This document shows positions 51,132 to 60,757 of a stretch of 64,000 nucleotides of DNA, in pieces. A program made the translations under genes and the position numbers. Under the pieces are notes generated by a model, which was given only the letters and a program-made list of their open reading frames with translations, was not told the origin of the DNA and made no database searches. The stretch lies in contig CANLIC010000005.1 in the NCBI GenBank assembly GCA_947491025.1, forward strand, positions 99,819-163,818, in the 5' to 3' direction. Source of the DNA: Myxococcales bacterium. GTDB lineage: Bacteria; Myxococcota_A; UBA9042. Each line of letters starts with the position of its first letter. The stretch's first letter is position 1.

Positions 51132-52439
51132 ATGAGCGCCACGCCAAAGCTGCGCCCCGCGTTCTCGGCGCTGCCGCTCGACGCTGCCATCGACGTCTTC
51201 GCGGTCAGCGCCGGTCCCAGCGCGGCTCTCGAACCCCACCTTGAGGCCGACGCGCTCGGACTCATCGCGCGAATCGAGGCCGAGGTGGCCAGCGACCGCG
51301 CGACCCAGGCGGCCACCAAGGCTCTCAGCGAGGGTGACGAGGCGCCGGCGACCGCAGAAGAGCGCGCCGTCACACGCCTGCTGCAGCTGCTCGATGGCCT
51401 GCAGGTGCGCGCAGTGCGGCGGGGATTCTCTGAGGCGACGGTGCGAGGGCTGGCCGTCGCTTTCGAGCGGCTGGCGCCCTTGCCGGTCGCGGCGGTGGTG
51501 ACGCTCTGCCGCCTGGTGTTCGACGGGCCTGCTCAGCTGGCGGTGGTGGGCGTCGGCCCGCTGCTTTTCCACGCCCGCCTGGGGCCCGAGGCAGCGAGCG
51601 CCGTCTACGAAGCGGCGACGCCTTTCGCCCAACGCGACACCGCCGCCTGGCGCGAGTATGCCGTCCACCCGGGCGCCGACGCGCTGTGTACCCGGCTCTG
51701 TGAGCGGGCGCTCAACGACGGCGACCTCGCCGCCGCCCGGTCGCTCGGGCTCGCCTGGCCGCCCGGCGGGGCCACTTTGACCACGCTCTGCCTCGCCCTG
51801 GCTGCCGCCCACGATCTGCGCGCCCTCGGCCGGCTGCTCGGGCGCTTCAGCAGAGAGGGCATGACCGCCCGCGGTTGCGGCGAGGCGCTGTGGGCAGACG
51901 CCGTCCGCCGCGGCGACGACAGCCTGGCCGCCTGGCTGGCCGAGCGGGCGCCGGGCCCGGAGTCGCTGCGCCGCTGCCGGGAGGCGACGCCACCCGCGCT
52001 GTGGCCGACCCGCCGCGATGCGCTGCTGGAGGCCTGGATCGCCGGGGGCAGCGCCGGCGGACTCGGCGGCGAAGCGACCCGCGAGTGCCTGGCAGACCGC
52101 AGCGGTGGCGATGGCCTGTGGCTGGTCGACGCTTTGGCCGAAGGCGAGGACGCAGTGTCCGCCCTGGACGCCCTCTGCGGCCTTGCCAGCGCGCGCCCCA
52201 AGCTGCAAGCCCGGGCGGCCGCGGCGCTGCGGGCCCGCGATCCCCAGCGGGCGTTTCGTCGCGATTGCCAGCGTCTGCGCGACGCCCTGCGCGCCGGGCA
52301 CGGAGGGCTCGACCGCCTCGAGGTGAAGCGCCTACGGCAAGAACTCGAAGCGTCGGCCCGAGCCCTCGGCGAGCCGGGACTGGCGACGGGTGTGCTCGAT
52401 CTGTTGCGGCGTGAGCTCGGCGTCACGATCGCGCCCTGA
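51132..52439 (+). CDS. Protein of unknown function, helical
   Basis: A 435-residue protein I cannot assign. It is Ala/Leu/Arg-rich throughout, with helix-forming segments (AFERLAPLPVAAVVTLCRLV, TLCLALAAAHDLRALGRLLG) but no clear transmembrane helix, signal peptide or known motif. Cys, Trp and His are scattered (ALCTRLCERALND, WPPGGATL). It begins 37 bp after the DHH gene, so the two may be co-transcribed. It could be a helical-repeat scaffold; nothing decides it. The ATG at 51132 is the first plausible start. Confidence 0.6.
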   Translation: MSATPKLRPAFSALPLDAAIDVFAVSAGPSAALEPHLEADALGLIARIEAEVASDRATQAATKALSEGDEAPATAEERAVTRLLQLLDGLQVRAVRRGFSEATVRGLAVAFERLAPLPVAAVVTLCRLVFDGPAQLAVVGVGPLLFHARLGPEAASAVYEAATPFAQRDTAAWREYAVHPGADALCTRLCERALNDGDLAAARSLGLAWPPGGATLTTLCLALAAAHDLRALGRLLGRFSREGMTARGCGEALWADAVRRGDDSLAAWLAERAPGPESLRRCREATPPALWPTRRDALLEAWIAGGSAGGLGGEATRECLADRSGGDGLWLVDALAEGEDAVSALDALCGLASARPKLQARAAAALRARDPQRAFRRDCQRLRDALRAGHGGLDRLEVKRLRQELEASARALGEPGLATGVLDLLRRELGVTIAP

Positions 52440-52481
52440 GCCGCTGACCCTTGCTCCGGGCCTTGGCGCAGCGCAGCTGGG

Positions 52482-53066
52482 TTACTCGAGCTCGTCGATC
52501 AAGACCGGCTCACGCAGCTCGCTCGTGAGGTAGATGTCGGAGAAGACGCCGTTGCCGTCGAAGTCGGCGCGGGCGCGGGCGATCCACCAATCCTGATTGG
52601 GATTGATGATGTAGCCAGCCGGCGGCGCCTGCGGTGAGGCCGGGTTGCGCGCCCACACGTTGTACTGGAAGTAGATCTCTTGCACCGAGGCGAAGCCGGC
52701 GCCCAAGCTGCACCAGCCGGGGTAATTCGTCTGGTCGCCCGGCTTGTTGCAGTCGATGTCCCAGGTCGCGGCGCCGATCGCCCAGTTCATGGAGGAAGGC
52801 CACCACTCGTCGGCGCTGACCCCCGTCGAGACGTAGCGGTGATAGGTCTGGAAGTAGCTCTCTTGCTTGATGCGCACGTCGCCGAGGAAGGCGATGGCCT
52901 CTTGCACCCGAGCCCGCCGCGTGAACCGCTTGTAAGAAGCGCCGGCAACTGTGGCCAAGATGCCGATGATGACGACCACGATCATCAGCTCGATGAGCGT
53001 GAATCCGGACCGGTGGCGCGCGCCGATGCGCTTCATCCCAGCAGATTCACGTGTACATGTGGCCAT
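52482..53066 (-). CDS. Type IV prepilin-like protein
   Basis: A 194-residue prepilin with leader MATCTRESAGMKRIGARHRSG and cleavage before Phe, then FTLIELMIVVVIIGILATVA, the class III signal whose Glu5 is needed for assembly. The globular part contains CNKPGDQTNYPGWCS, a disulfide-capable pair, and ends EPVLIDELE. The ATG at 53066 has GGAGG. It could be PilA or a pseudopilin; length near 170 mature residues suits either. No pil genes adjoin. A promoter (53145-53173) is visible. Convergent with the helical protein's gene. Confidence 0.9.
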   Translation of the reverse strand: MATCTRESAGMKRIGARHRSGFTLIELMIVVVIIGILATVAGASYKRFTRRARVQEAIAFLGDVRIKQESYFQTYHRYVSTGVSADEWWPSSMNWAIGAATWDIDCNKPGDQTNYPGWCSLGAGFASVQEIYFQYNVWARNPASPQAPPAGYIINPNQDWWIARARADFDGNGVFSDIYLTSELREPVLIDELE

Positions 53067-53432
53067 GATCGCCTCCGCTGGGCTGCCCCCAGGCGGGGCC
53101 GCGCTGCGTCCGGGACCACGGGTGAACCCGCGGCTCCTCCTGTGATGGTGGCGGCTGTTGGGCGGGGGGTCAACCGAATCCTGATCGGGCCTTGGGCGCC
53201 GGACGCGGCGACTGGCCAACCCACAGGGGCGCAGTGTGCCGTAGGGCTACGCGGCCGGCAGGACGGCGCGGGCGGCAGGGCAGGGCGGCAGGCAGGGATC
53301 GCGGGCGGCGGTGCATCGCGGGCAACCCGGCATCGTCGGCGCTGGGGCATGGCGGGCGGCGGGGTGATGCCGCTGGCGCTCGCCGCCTGGACGCGGCCGG
53401 TGCGCTCCACACCCGCCACCCGCCGGTGTCGG
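53067..53432. other. Intergenic region between VWA gene and prepilin
   Basis: 366 bp; the prepilin promoter is at 53145-53173. The remainder, including Gly/Arg-rich shadow frames and a run of GGC/GGCAG repeats near 53265-53300, shows nothing else. Confidence 0.5.
53145..53173 (-). promoter_or_regulatory. Promoter of the prepilin gene
   Basis: On the minus strand: TTGACC (53173-53168), 17 bases, CACCAT (53150-53145), about 80 bases before the ATG. I see no TGGCAC-N5-TTGC sigma-54 element, which drives pilA in some bacteria. Confidence 0.45.
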
Positions 53433-55547
53433 TCACCGCGAGGCAGAGGGAGCGCCTTTGGCCGCGGCGAGCGCGGGTTGCCCGCCCTCGGCCGCAGCTT
53501 GCGGCGCCCGCAGCGCAGCCACCCGACGGGCGATGTCGATAAAGGCCTTGCGGTGGCCGCCCTTGTCGTCGCCGAGCGCCGCTCCAGCGCGGGCGATCAG
53601 CGCCGGCAGCGCCGCCTGACCGGCGAACTTGCTTCCGCTCAACAGCAGACCGAGCTCCACGGCCGCGGTGGCGAACCGAAAGTCGCTCGAGGTCTTGTCG
53701 AGCGGCGTGGCCTCATCGCGCACCGTGTGCTCGATCAGCTGGCTGGTGTCGCCTTGCGGGGCCTTGTAGCGCAGGCGCACCGTCGCCAGCTCGCCGGCGG
53801 TGGCGGCGGTGGTCGGCTTGACCTCCGTGTACTTGCGGCCGGCGTCCTGGCCGAGCGACTCGGCGCTGCCGGCCGGGATGATCTCGTAGAGGGCCGTCAC
53901 CGTGTGGCCAGCGCCGAGCTCGCCGGCGTCTTTCTTGTCGTCGGCGAAGTCGCGGGTCGCCAGCCGGCGATTGTCGTAGCCGATCAGGCGATACCCCTTG
54001 ACAAGCCTGGGGTTGGGCTCGACCTGGATCTTCACGTCTTTGGCGATGGTCAGCAGCGTCCCGCCCATCTGCTCGACCAGGGCCCGCCGCGCCTCGACCA
54101 GCGAGTCGATGTAGGCGTGGTTGCCGTTGCCGTGCTGGGCCAGTTGCTGCATCTTCTCATCCTGGTAGTTGCCGGTGCCAAAGCCCAAGATCGTCAGAAA
54201 GACGCCGCTCTTGCGCTCCTCCTCGATCATGCGCACCAGTTCACCGTCCGAGCTCGCGCCGACGTTGAAGTCGCCATCGGTGGCCAAGATGACCCGGTTG
54301 TTGCCGCCCTTGACGAACGAGTTGCGGGCGACCGTGTAGGCGAGCTGGATGCCTGCGCCGCCAGCGGTGGAGCCGCCGGCATGCAGGTTCGACAGCGCGT
54401 CGAGGATGGCCACCTGGTCGGTGCCCGAGGTGGGAGGCAGGACAAGGCCCGCTGCGCCGGCGTAGACCACGATGCTGACGCGGTCTTCTGGCCGCAGCTC
54501 GCGCACCAGCAGCGACAGCGCCGACTGCACCAGCGGCAGCCTGTCTGGGCTGCCCATCGAGCCAGAGACGTCGATAAGAAACACGAGGTTGGCAGGCGGC
54601 AGGTGCCGGGTCTCCATCCTGCGGCCCTGCACAGCGATGGCCATCAGGCGGTGTGCCGGGTTCCAGGGCGCGATGCTGACCTCGGTGTGGACGGCGAAGG
54701 GGTGATCGTCGGTCGGGCCGGCCCAGCTGTAGGGAAAGGCGTTCACGATCTCCTCGATCCGCACCGCCGCGGCCGGGGGCAGCTGGCCCTGGCGCTCCAC
54801 GAAGCGGCGGATATTCGACCAGCTCGCCGTATCGACGTCGATGCTAAACGTCGACAACGGCTTGTCGCTGGCGCTGCAGAAGGGCTCCTCCTGCTGGCTG
54901 CCGTAGCCCTCGCGGTCCTTCGCTTCCGGCTGATGCACGCCGCCTGCGCTGACCATCGGTGGCCGAATGACCGCCATGCCGCCGATCGAGCCGTGGCCCA
55001 CGCCGCCACCGCCGCTGCCGCTGCCGTAGCCCATGAGGACCATGCCACGGCCAGAAGAAGTCCGAACGATGGGTCTCGCTGCGATCTTGCCCCTGTCGCC
55101 CCGCGGCGTGTGCGACTCCCGCTTCTCCACGGCGTCGCTTTTTGGCTGCGCCGCCAGGGCGATCACGGTTCGTTGCAGCACAACCTGCGTCGACCGCGCC
55201 GCCGCGCCGCGCGCTGAAGCGATCGGGGACTTGCGTGTCTCAAAACCGGCGGCGCCCACCTCCACCGTCAACGCCCCGCAAGAGACGCTTTGGAAGCGTG
55301 CCTCGCCTTTTGCGTCGCTGCGTCGCTGCCCGCCGTTGGGTTGGACCAGCACGTTGGCGCCGGGGATGGGGCGGGCGCCGTCGTCGCGGACCTGCACGGT
55401 CAACGCGCAGGACTCCCGGCTTACGACGCTGGGCTTGGGCGGCGAGCTGGCACCGAGCGCCGGCGAGGCGAGCAGGGCGGGGATGAGCAGCAAGCGCATG
55501 GGGCGCCACGCGGAGCGAACCATCAGGGCCTCGGGGCGGCGAGTCAT
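53433..55547 (-). CDS. von Willebrand factor A-domain protein (YfbK-like), exported
   Basis: A 704-residue protein. A signal peptide (MRLLLIPALLASPALGA) is followed by a carboxypeptidase-regulatory-like beta domain (VQVRDDGARPIPGANVLVQP). A Gly-rich linker (GYGSGSGGGGVGHGSIGG) and a VWA_N-type segment (STFSIDVDTASWSNIRRFVE) come next. The VWA domain follows, with the metal-ion-dependent adhesion site VFLIDVSGSMGS, TDGDFNVG and a conserved Thr between. The C-terminal domain (RGYRLIGYDNRRLATRDFAD-like) is as in YfbK proteins. Role unknown: surface or periplasmic protein-protein contact. The ATG at 55547 has AAGGAGGT. The long upstream extension of the frame is not coding. Confidence 0.9.
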   Translation of the reverse strand: MTRRPEALMVRSAWRPMRLLLIPALLASPALGASSPPKPSVVSRESCALTVQVRDDGARPIPGANVLVQPNGGQRRSDAKGEARFQSVSCGALTVEVGAAGFETRKSPIASARGAAARSTQVVLQRTVIALAAQPKSDAVEKRESHTPRGDRGKIAARPIVRTSSGRGMVLMGYGSGSGGGGVGHGSIGGMAVIRPPMVSAGGVHQPEAKDREGYGSQQEEPFCSASDKPLSTFSIDVDTASWSNIRRFVERQGQLPPAAAVRIEEIVNAFPYSWAGPTDDHPFAVHTEVSIAPWNPAHRLMAIAVQGRRMETRHLPPANLVFLIDVSGSMGSPDRLPLVQSALSLLVRELRPEDRVSIVVYAGAAGLVLPPTSGTDQVAILDALSNLHAGGSTAGGAGIQLAYTVARNSFVKGGNNRVILATDGDFNVGASSDGELVRMIEEERKSGVFLTILGFGTGNYQDEKMQQLAQHGNGNHAYIDSLVEARRALVEQMGGTLLTIAKDVKIQVEPNPRLVKGYRLIGYDNRRLATRDFADDKKDAGELGAGHTVTALYEIIPAGSAESLGQDAGRKYTEVKPTTAATAGELATVRLRYKAPQGDTSQLIEHTVRDEATPLDKTSSDFRFATAAVELGLLLSGSKFAGQAALPALIARAGAALGDDKGGHRKAFIDIARRVAALRAPQAAAEGGQPALAAAKGAPSASR

Positions 55548-55708
55548 TGGACCTCCTTGGACGGCGACGCAGTGGCGCGGCCTATCCCCTCGGACGCACG
55601 AAGCGACTGCGCGATCTGTCGGCGGCCTCGGCCCGGAGCGACCTGCGCAGCGGCTACATTGCGGTCTCGAGGCCCTCGTACGGCGCGCAGCAGGGTCCCA
55701 CGGACCGC

Positions 55709-55723
55709 TGACGCGCCGCGTCA
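55709..55723. promoter_or_regulatory. Palindromic site between divergent VWA and gdh genes
   Basis: TGACGCG-C-CGCGTCA is a 15-base perfect dyad, 160 bp upstream of VWA and 120 bp upstream of the dehydrogenase. Regulator unknown. Confidence 0.4.
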
Positions 55724-55781
55724 ACATGACGCAGCGCGCCAATGCCAGGTGGCGTCTGCGCTGCACTTGCCGCACTGCGCC

Positions 55782-55811
55782 TTGAACCTGCCTCCAACGG
55801 CGGGGTAGAAG
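55782..55811 (+). promoter_or_regulatory. Possible promoter of the NAD-glutamate dehydrogenase gene
   Basis: TTGAAC (55782-55787), 18 bases, TAGAAG (55806-55811), 31 bases before the ATG at 55842. Plausible but weak. Confidence 0.35.
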
Positions 55812-55841
55812 GCCGCCGCCGCGCCGCGGCAGGAGGCAGCG

Positions 55842-58800
55842 ATGTTGCAGGACCCTAGCGCCCAGCCAGCTCTCGCCGTGACGGCCACCTCCGGTGGTGC
55901 AAGCGACGCCGCGCCCCCCCGTCGCGCCCACGCCCGCGGTGACCGCCGAGAGCAATGGGAACGCGCCGTTCGCGAGCATGGTCAATGGTCCGACGAGGCC
56001 GCAGCAGCCCGAGCGCTCTACTTCATCCAGAGCGTCGTGAGGCGATCGGACGACGAGTACCTGCAGCGGCACCCGGTAGAGGCCGTTCCAGGCCACGTCG
56101 CCGCCTCGCTCGCCGCGGTCGACTCTCGGTCAGCCAATGCGATCTTGGTCGGGTGCAAGGTGCCCGATCTCGCCCACGACGGTTACGAGGTGCCGTTGGT
56201 CGTGCTCGAGACCTGCATGGCCGATCAACCCTTCATCGTCGACACGATCAAGATGGTGCTGCGCCGGATGCAGGTCCGCTCGGTCGGCACCATGAACATG
56301 ATCTTGCCGGTCCAACGCGACGACGCGGGCAAGCTCGTGGCGCTCCAGCCCGACAACCCTGCGGCCAGCAACGAGTCGTTCACAGGTCATTTGCTGACCC
56401 GCGGCTCGGTTGAGGGGCGCATGGACGCCCTGCGCGACGCTGTCGCCGGCCACCTCGAGCGCGCGCAGCGCGTCGTCTCGGACCACCGGGCGATTCGCAA
56501 GCTGGTGCGCGACGTCAATGCCGACCTCACGGACTGCATCGAAGCCATGCCGTCGCGGGCCGCCGAGCTGCAGCAGGTCGTCGCGTTCGGCGAGTGGTTG
56601 ATGGCAGATCACTTCGTGTTCATGGGCGCCTACGGCTTCGACGAGCGCGGCCGCCCCAAGGGACGCCTCGGCCTCGGACGCTACGACGTCGCGGGCCGCG
56701 TCGGCGTTGAGACCGATCCCGCCGAGGCTTTTGCTGGCGAGGCCCCGCTGATCTCGATCCTGCAGAGCCGCCTCGACGCGCCGGTGCACCGCGACGCCCG
56801 CATGCAGGAGATCCGCATCCGCCTGTTCGGCGACAATGGCGAGCCGGCCGGCGGCGTCGTCTACCAGGGCTTGTTCACCTACGCGGCCCTGACCGCGCCG
56901 GCCAGCAACGTGCCGGTCTTGGCGCACCGCCTACAGCGGATGATCGTGGCCGAGGACCTGGTGCCGCGCTCGCACCGCATGAAGCTGTTCCTCAGCTTTT
57001 TCGACCGCCTCCCGCTCAGCTACACGCTGGCCGCCAGCGATGACGAGATCCGTGGCCTGATCCAGGAGGCCATCGACGTCGACTTCGGCGGCGAGGCCCG
57101 GGTTCACGCCTTGGTCGCGGCCTCAGGCGCCGTTGCCCACGTCTTCGTCATGGTCGCGGCCGATCGCTTTGGCGACAAGCTGCGCTGGCAGGTCCAGGAG
57201 GCGATTCAACGCACCTATGGCAGCGATCACGTCGCCTTTCGCCTGCTGGCCGGCAAGACCGAAGCGGCCATGTGGTACTACCTGCTACAGACCGCCAAGC
57301 AGCTCCACCCCGTCGACGTCGACGCGCTGTCGAGCCGGGTCGAGGCCTTGGTCAGCCCGTGGCAAGAGCGCATGCGCGAGCTGCTGCACGACGCGGGCGT
57401 CGAGGAGGCCGAGGTCGACGCCCTCTGCGTGCGCTTTGGCGACAGCCTCGCCGACGAGTACCGGCAGCGGGTACAGGCCGCTCATTTGGCTGAAGACCTG
57501 CGCCGCCTCTCCGCCGTGCTCGACGAGGGCCGACCGAGCCTGGCGCTGCGTCGCGACGCCGAAGACGAAGCGGAAGGCACCGTCCGCCTGCTCTACTACA
57601 CCTCGACCGACTCCGCGCTCACCGACATCTTGCCGGTCATCGACCACTTCGGTCTGCGCGTGCTCGGCGAGGTGACGACTCCGATCACCGACGCGGCGGG
57701 TCAGCGCTGCTACTTTGAGTCGTACCGCATCGCGCTCGCCGCCGATCAGGGTCCGGCCTTGCTCGAACATGGCGCGCCGATGCTCGAGGCCCTGCACTCG
57801 GTGCTCGACGGCCGCATGAACAGCTCCACGCTCAACCGCCTGTTGCTGGCGGCGCGGCTGGACTGGCGGCGGCTGCAGCTGCTGCGCCTCTACCTCGGCT
57901 ACGCTCGCCAGCTCGGCGTCACCTTCCCGCCCAACGTGGTGCAGCAGGTCCTGCACGACAACGCGGCGGTCGCGCGGACGCTGGTCGACCTCTTCGATGC
58001 CCGCTTCGATCCGCGTTTCGGCGACGAGTACCAAGACGTCGTCAGCGCCCGCAGCGAGGTCCGCCGCCAGCGCACGGCCGCGGTCGAGGCGCGGTTCCGC
58101 AGCCAGCTCGAGGCGGTCAGCGACGCCGTCTCGGACAAGGTCCTGCGGATGTTCTTCAATCTCATCCAGTCGACGATCCGCACCAACTTCTTCCAGCGTG
58201 CCGGCGAGGCCCGCGCCCTCTCGTGCAAGTTCCGTTGCGCCGAAGTCGAGATGATGCGCGACCCGCGGCCGCTCTTTGAGATCTTCGTCTATGACCCCCG
58301 CGTCGAGGGCATCCACTTGCGCGGCGGCCCGGTCGCCCGTGGCGGTTTGCGCTGGAGCGACCGCCTCGACGACTACCGAACCGAGATCTTGGGCTTGATG
58401 CTGACGCAGATGGTCAAGAACACCCTCATCGTCCCGGTCGGCAGCAAGGGCGGATTCGTCGTCAAGGTCCCCGAGCGCGACGAGTCGGTGCGACGCAAGC
58501 TCGCCGACGAGCTGTACAAGGTCTTCATCGGCGGCCTGCTCGACCTGACCGACAACATGGTCGACGGCAAGGTCGTGTTCCCAGTCGACGTCGTGGTCTG
58601 GGACGAGGCCGATCCCTACCTGGTGGTCGCCGCCGACAAGGGCACTGCGCACCTCTCCGACACCGCCAACGGCATCGCCAAGGAGCGCGGATTCTGGCTG
58701 GGCGACGCCTTCGCTTCGGGTGGTTCGCAGGGCTACGACCACAAGAAGTACGGCATCACGGCCCGCGGCGGCTGGGTCTGCGTGCAACGCCACTTCCGTG

Positions 58801-60731
58801 AGATGGGCCTCGACACCCAGACCGACCGCATCACCGCCGTCGGTATCGGCGACATGTCCGGCGACGTCTTTGGCAACGGCGCGCTGCTGACGCGGACGCT
58901 GGCGCTCAAGGGCGCGTTCAACCACAAGCACATCTTCATCGATCCGAGCCCCGATCTCGAGGTGTCGTTCGAGGAGCGCAAGCGCCTGTTCGAGCTGCCT
59001 CGCTCGCAGTGGAGCGACTACGACCGCAGCAAGATCAGCGCCGGCGGCGGCGTCTTTGAGCGCGGCGCCAAGAAAATCGCGCTGGGCCCCGAGGTCCGCG
59101 AGATGCTCGGCATTGACCGTGAGGAGCTCTCTGGCGACGAGCTGGTGCGGCTCTTGCTCACGCTCGACGTCCACCTGCTGTGGAACGGCGGCATCGGCAC
59201 CTACTTCAAGGCCAGCCACCAGACCCACGCCGACGCCGGCGACAAGGCCAACGACGGCGTGCGCGTCGATGCCCGCAGCCTGCGCTGCAAGGTCGTGGGC
59301 GAGGGCGGCAACCTAGGCTTCACCCAGGCCGGACGCGTCGAGTTCGCCCTGCTCGGCGGCCGCATCAACACCGACGCGGTCGACAACAGCGGCGGCGTCG
59401 ACCTCTCCGACCACGAGGTCAACCTCAAGATCTTGTTCGCGCCGCTGCTGCAGTCGGGCGCCGTCGACATCCCGGCGCGCGACGCCGTGCTGTTCAGCGT
59501 CGACGACGCCGTCTGCGACCTCGTGCTGGCCGACAACGCCCAGCACGCCCTCGGCCTCTCGCTGACCCAGGCGCGGACCGCGGGCGCAGCGGCCAGCTTT
59601 GAGCCCGTGCTCGCCGGGCTCTGCGAGCGGCTGGGCATCGATCGCGACCTGCAGGAGCTGCCGAACGCTGCGACCTTGCGCGACCGGGAGAAGGCCAAGC
59701 TCAACCTCACCCGGCCCGAGCTGGCGCGCATCACGGCCTTCGCCAAGATGTGGCTTTTCCAAGAGCTCTCGCGGCTGCCCGCCTCCAGCCGTTACGTCGG
59801 CGAATCCTATCTGCAGGCCTATTTCCCGGCGGCGGTCTGGGAGAACTGGCGCAGCGCGATCGACAAGCACATGCTGCGCCATGAGATCATCTGCACCGTC
59901 TGGTCCAACGAGATGGTCGATCTCGGCGGGCCGCGCCTCATGATCAGCCTGGCGCTCGAGTACGGTCGACCGGTCGACGAGATCTGCAACGCATGGGCGC
60001 TCGCCAGCCGCGCGCACGGGGCTCGTCGCCTGCGCTTGGCCTTGCGGGCCCTCGACGGCAAGGTCGAGGCCGGCCTTCAGATCGAGGCCTGCCTGGCGCT
60101 GGAGTCGGCGGTCGCCGCCACGACGCGCGCCATCCTGTCGACCTTGCACGGCGAGGCCTTCACGGCGCTGCTCGAGCGCAGCCAGGCGCTCTGTGACTTC
60201 GCGCAGCGCTCGGCCGACGCGGTGTTCGACGCCCTGCCGTCGGCCCGCCGCACGGAGCTGCGCTCGCGCGCCCGCGCTTGGAGCGCGCTCGGCCTGCCGT
60301 CCAACCTGGCGATGGAGTTGACGCGCCTACAGGCGATGACGGCGTTGCCGCAGGTCTTTCGCTTGGCCGAGGGCCAGTCGCTCGACCACGCGGATGCGTG
60401 GAGCCTGTGGCTGCACGCCGCAGCCCGCAGCGGCCTCGGCGACCTCATCGACCACGACGCCGGAATCGCGCCCGATCGCTGGACCGCCGCCGCGCGCGCC
60501 AGCTTGCACCAGGACCTCACCGAGTCGCTGCTCGAGCTCGCTCGCGACGTCGCGCGCCAGGTCAGCTCGCGGCCGCTGCGCCCGAGCGCCGTCGAGCGCG
60601 CTGTCGACCGCGACCCGGCCTTGGCGGAGATCTGGAACTTCGCGCGGCAGATCGGCAACGAGCGCGAGCGCATGGCGGCGCTGGTGGTCCTGACCACGCG
60701 GCTGCGCACGCGACTGCACGCAACCGCCTGA
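55842..60731 (+). CDS. gdhB: NAD-specific glutamate dehydrogenase, large (180-kDa-class) type
   Basis: A 1629-residue enzyme that deaminates glutamate to 2-oxoglutarate and ammonia using NAD. The N-terminal 700 residues (RRAHARGDRREQWERA, LVVLETCMADQPFIVDTIKM) are the regulatory ACT-like domains. The catalytic core near residue 830 has GGLRWSDRLDDYRTEILGLM and GSKGGFVVK, containing the active-site lysine. VVAADKGTAHLSDTANGIAK and GIGDMSGDVFGNG are the NAD-binding part. Family length is about 1600. The ATG at 55842 follows AGGAGG. Used for amino-acid catabolism. A 199-residue unknown protein gene follows by 26 bp; a palindrome and a possible promoter lie upstream. Confidence 0.97.
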   Translation: MLQDPSAQPALAVTATSGGASDAAPPRRAHARGDRREQWERAVREHGQWSDEAAAARALYFIQSVVRRSDDEYLQRHPVEAVPGHVAASLAAVDSRSANAILVGCKVPDLAHDGYEVPLVVLETCMADQPFIVDTIKMVLRRMQVRSVGTMNMILPVQRDDAGKLVALQPDNPAASNESFTGHLLTRGSVEGRMDALRDAVAGHLERAQRVVSDHRAIRKLVRDVNADLTDCIEAMPSRAAELQQVVAFGEWLMADHFVFMGAYGFDERGRPKGRLGLGRYDVAGRVGVETDPAEAFAGEAPLISILQSRLDAPVHRDARMQEIRIRLFGDNGEPAGGVVYQGLFTYAALTAPASNVPVLAHRLQRMIVAEDLVPRSHRMKLFLSFFDRLPLSYTLAASDDEIRGLIQEAIDVDFGGEARVHALVAASGAVAHVFVMVAADRFGDKLRWQVQEAIQRTYGSDHVAFRLLAGKTEAAMWYYLLQTAKQLHPVDVDALSSRVEALVSPWQERMRELLHDAGVEEAEVDALCVRFGDSLADEYRQRVQAAHLAEDLRRLSAVLDEGRPSLALRRDAEDEAEGTVRLLYYTSTDSALTDILPVIDHFGLRVLGEVTTPITDAAGQRCYFESYRIALAADQGPALLEHGAPMLEALHSVLDGRMNSSTLNRLLLAARLDWRRLQLLRLYLGYARQLGVTFPPNVVQQVLHDNAAVARTLVDLFDARFDPRFGDEYQDVVSARSEVRRQRTAAVEARFRSQLEAVSDAVSDKVLRMFFNLIQSTIRTNFFQRAGEARALSCKFRCAEVEMMRDPRPLFEIFVYDPRVEGIHLRGGPVARGGLRWSDRLDDYRTEILGLMLTQMVKNTLIVPVGSKGGFVVKVPERDESVRRKLADELYKVFIGGLLDLTDNMVDGKVVFPVDVVVWDEADPYLVVAADKGTAHLSDTANGIAKERGFWLGDAFASGGSQGYDHKKYGITARGGWVCVQRHFREMGLDTQTDRITAVGIGDMSGDVFGNGALLTRTLALKGAFNHKHIFIDPSPDLEVSFEERKRLFELPRSQWSDYDRSKISAGGGVFERGAKKIALGPEVREMLGIDREELSGDELVRLLLTLDVHLLWNGGIGTYFKASHQTHADAGDKANDGVRVDARSLRCKVVGEGGNLGFTQAGRVEFALLGGRINTDAVDNSGGVDLSDHEVNLKILFAPLLQSGAVDIPARDAVLFSVDDAVCDLVLADNAQHALGLSLTQARTAGAAASFEPVLAGLCERLGIDRDLQELPNAATLRDREKAKLNLTRPELARITAFAKMWLFQELSRLPASSRYVGESYLQAYFPAAVWENWRSAIDKHMLRHEIICTVWSNEMVDLGGPRLMISLALEYGRPVDEICNAWALASRAHGARRLRLALRALDGKVEAGLQIEACLALESAVAATTRAILSTLHGEAFTALLERSQALCDFAQRSADAVFDALPSARRTELRSRARAWSALGLPSNLAMELTRLQAMTALPQVFRLAEGQSLDHADAWSLWLHAAARSGLGDLIDHDAGIAPDRWTAAARASLHQDLTESLLELARDVARQVSSRPLRPSAVERAVDRDPALAEIWNFARQIGNERERMAALVVLTTRLRTRLHATA

Positions 60732-60757
60732 GGCCTCTCCTTGGCCCTGGAGGCAAC

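Noticed and set aside
55548..56096. N-terminal extension of the VWA protein frame
   Set aside because: Overlaps the gdhB start; the signal peptide and AAGGAGGT place the start at 55547.
57285..59228. 647-codon minus-strand frame opposite gdhB
   Set aside because: Anti-sense shadow of a highly conserved gene in GC-rich DNA.
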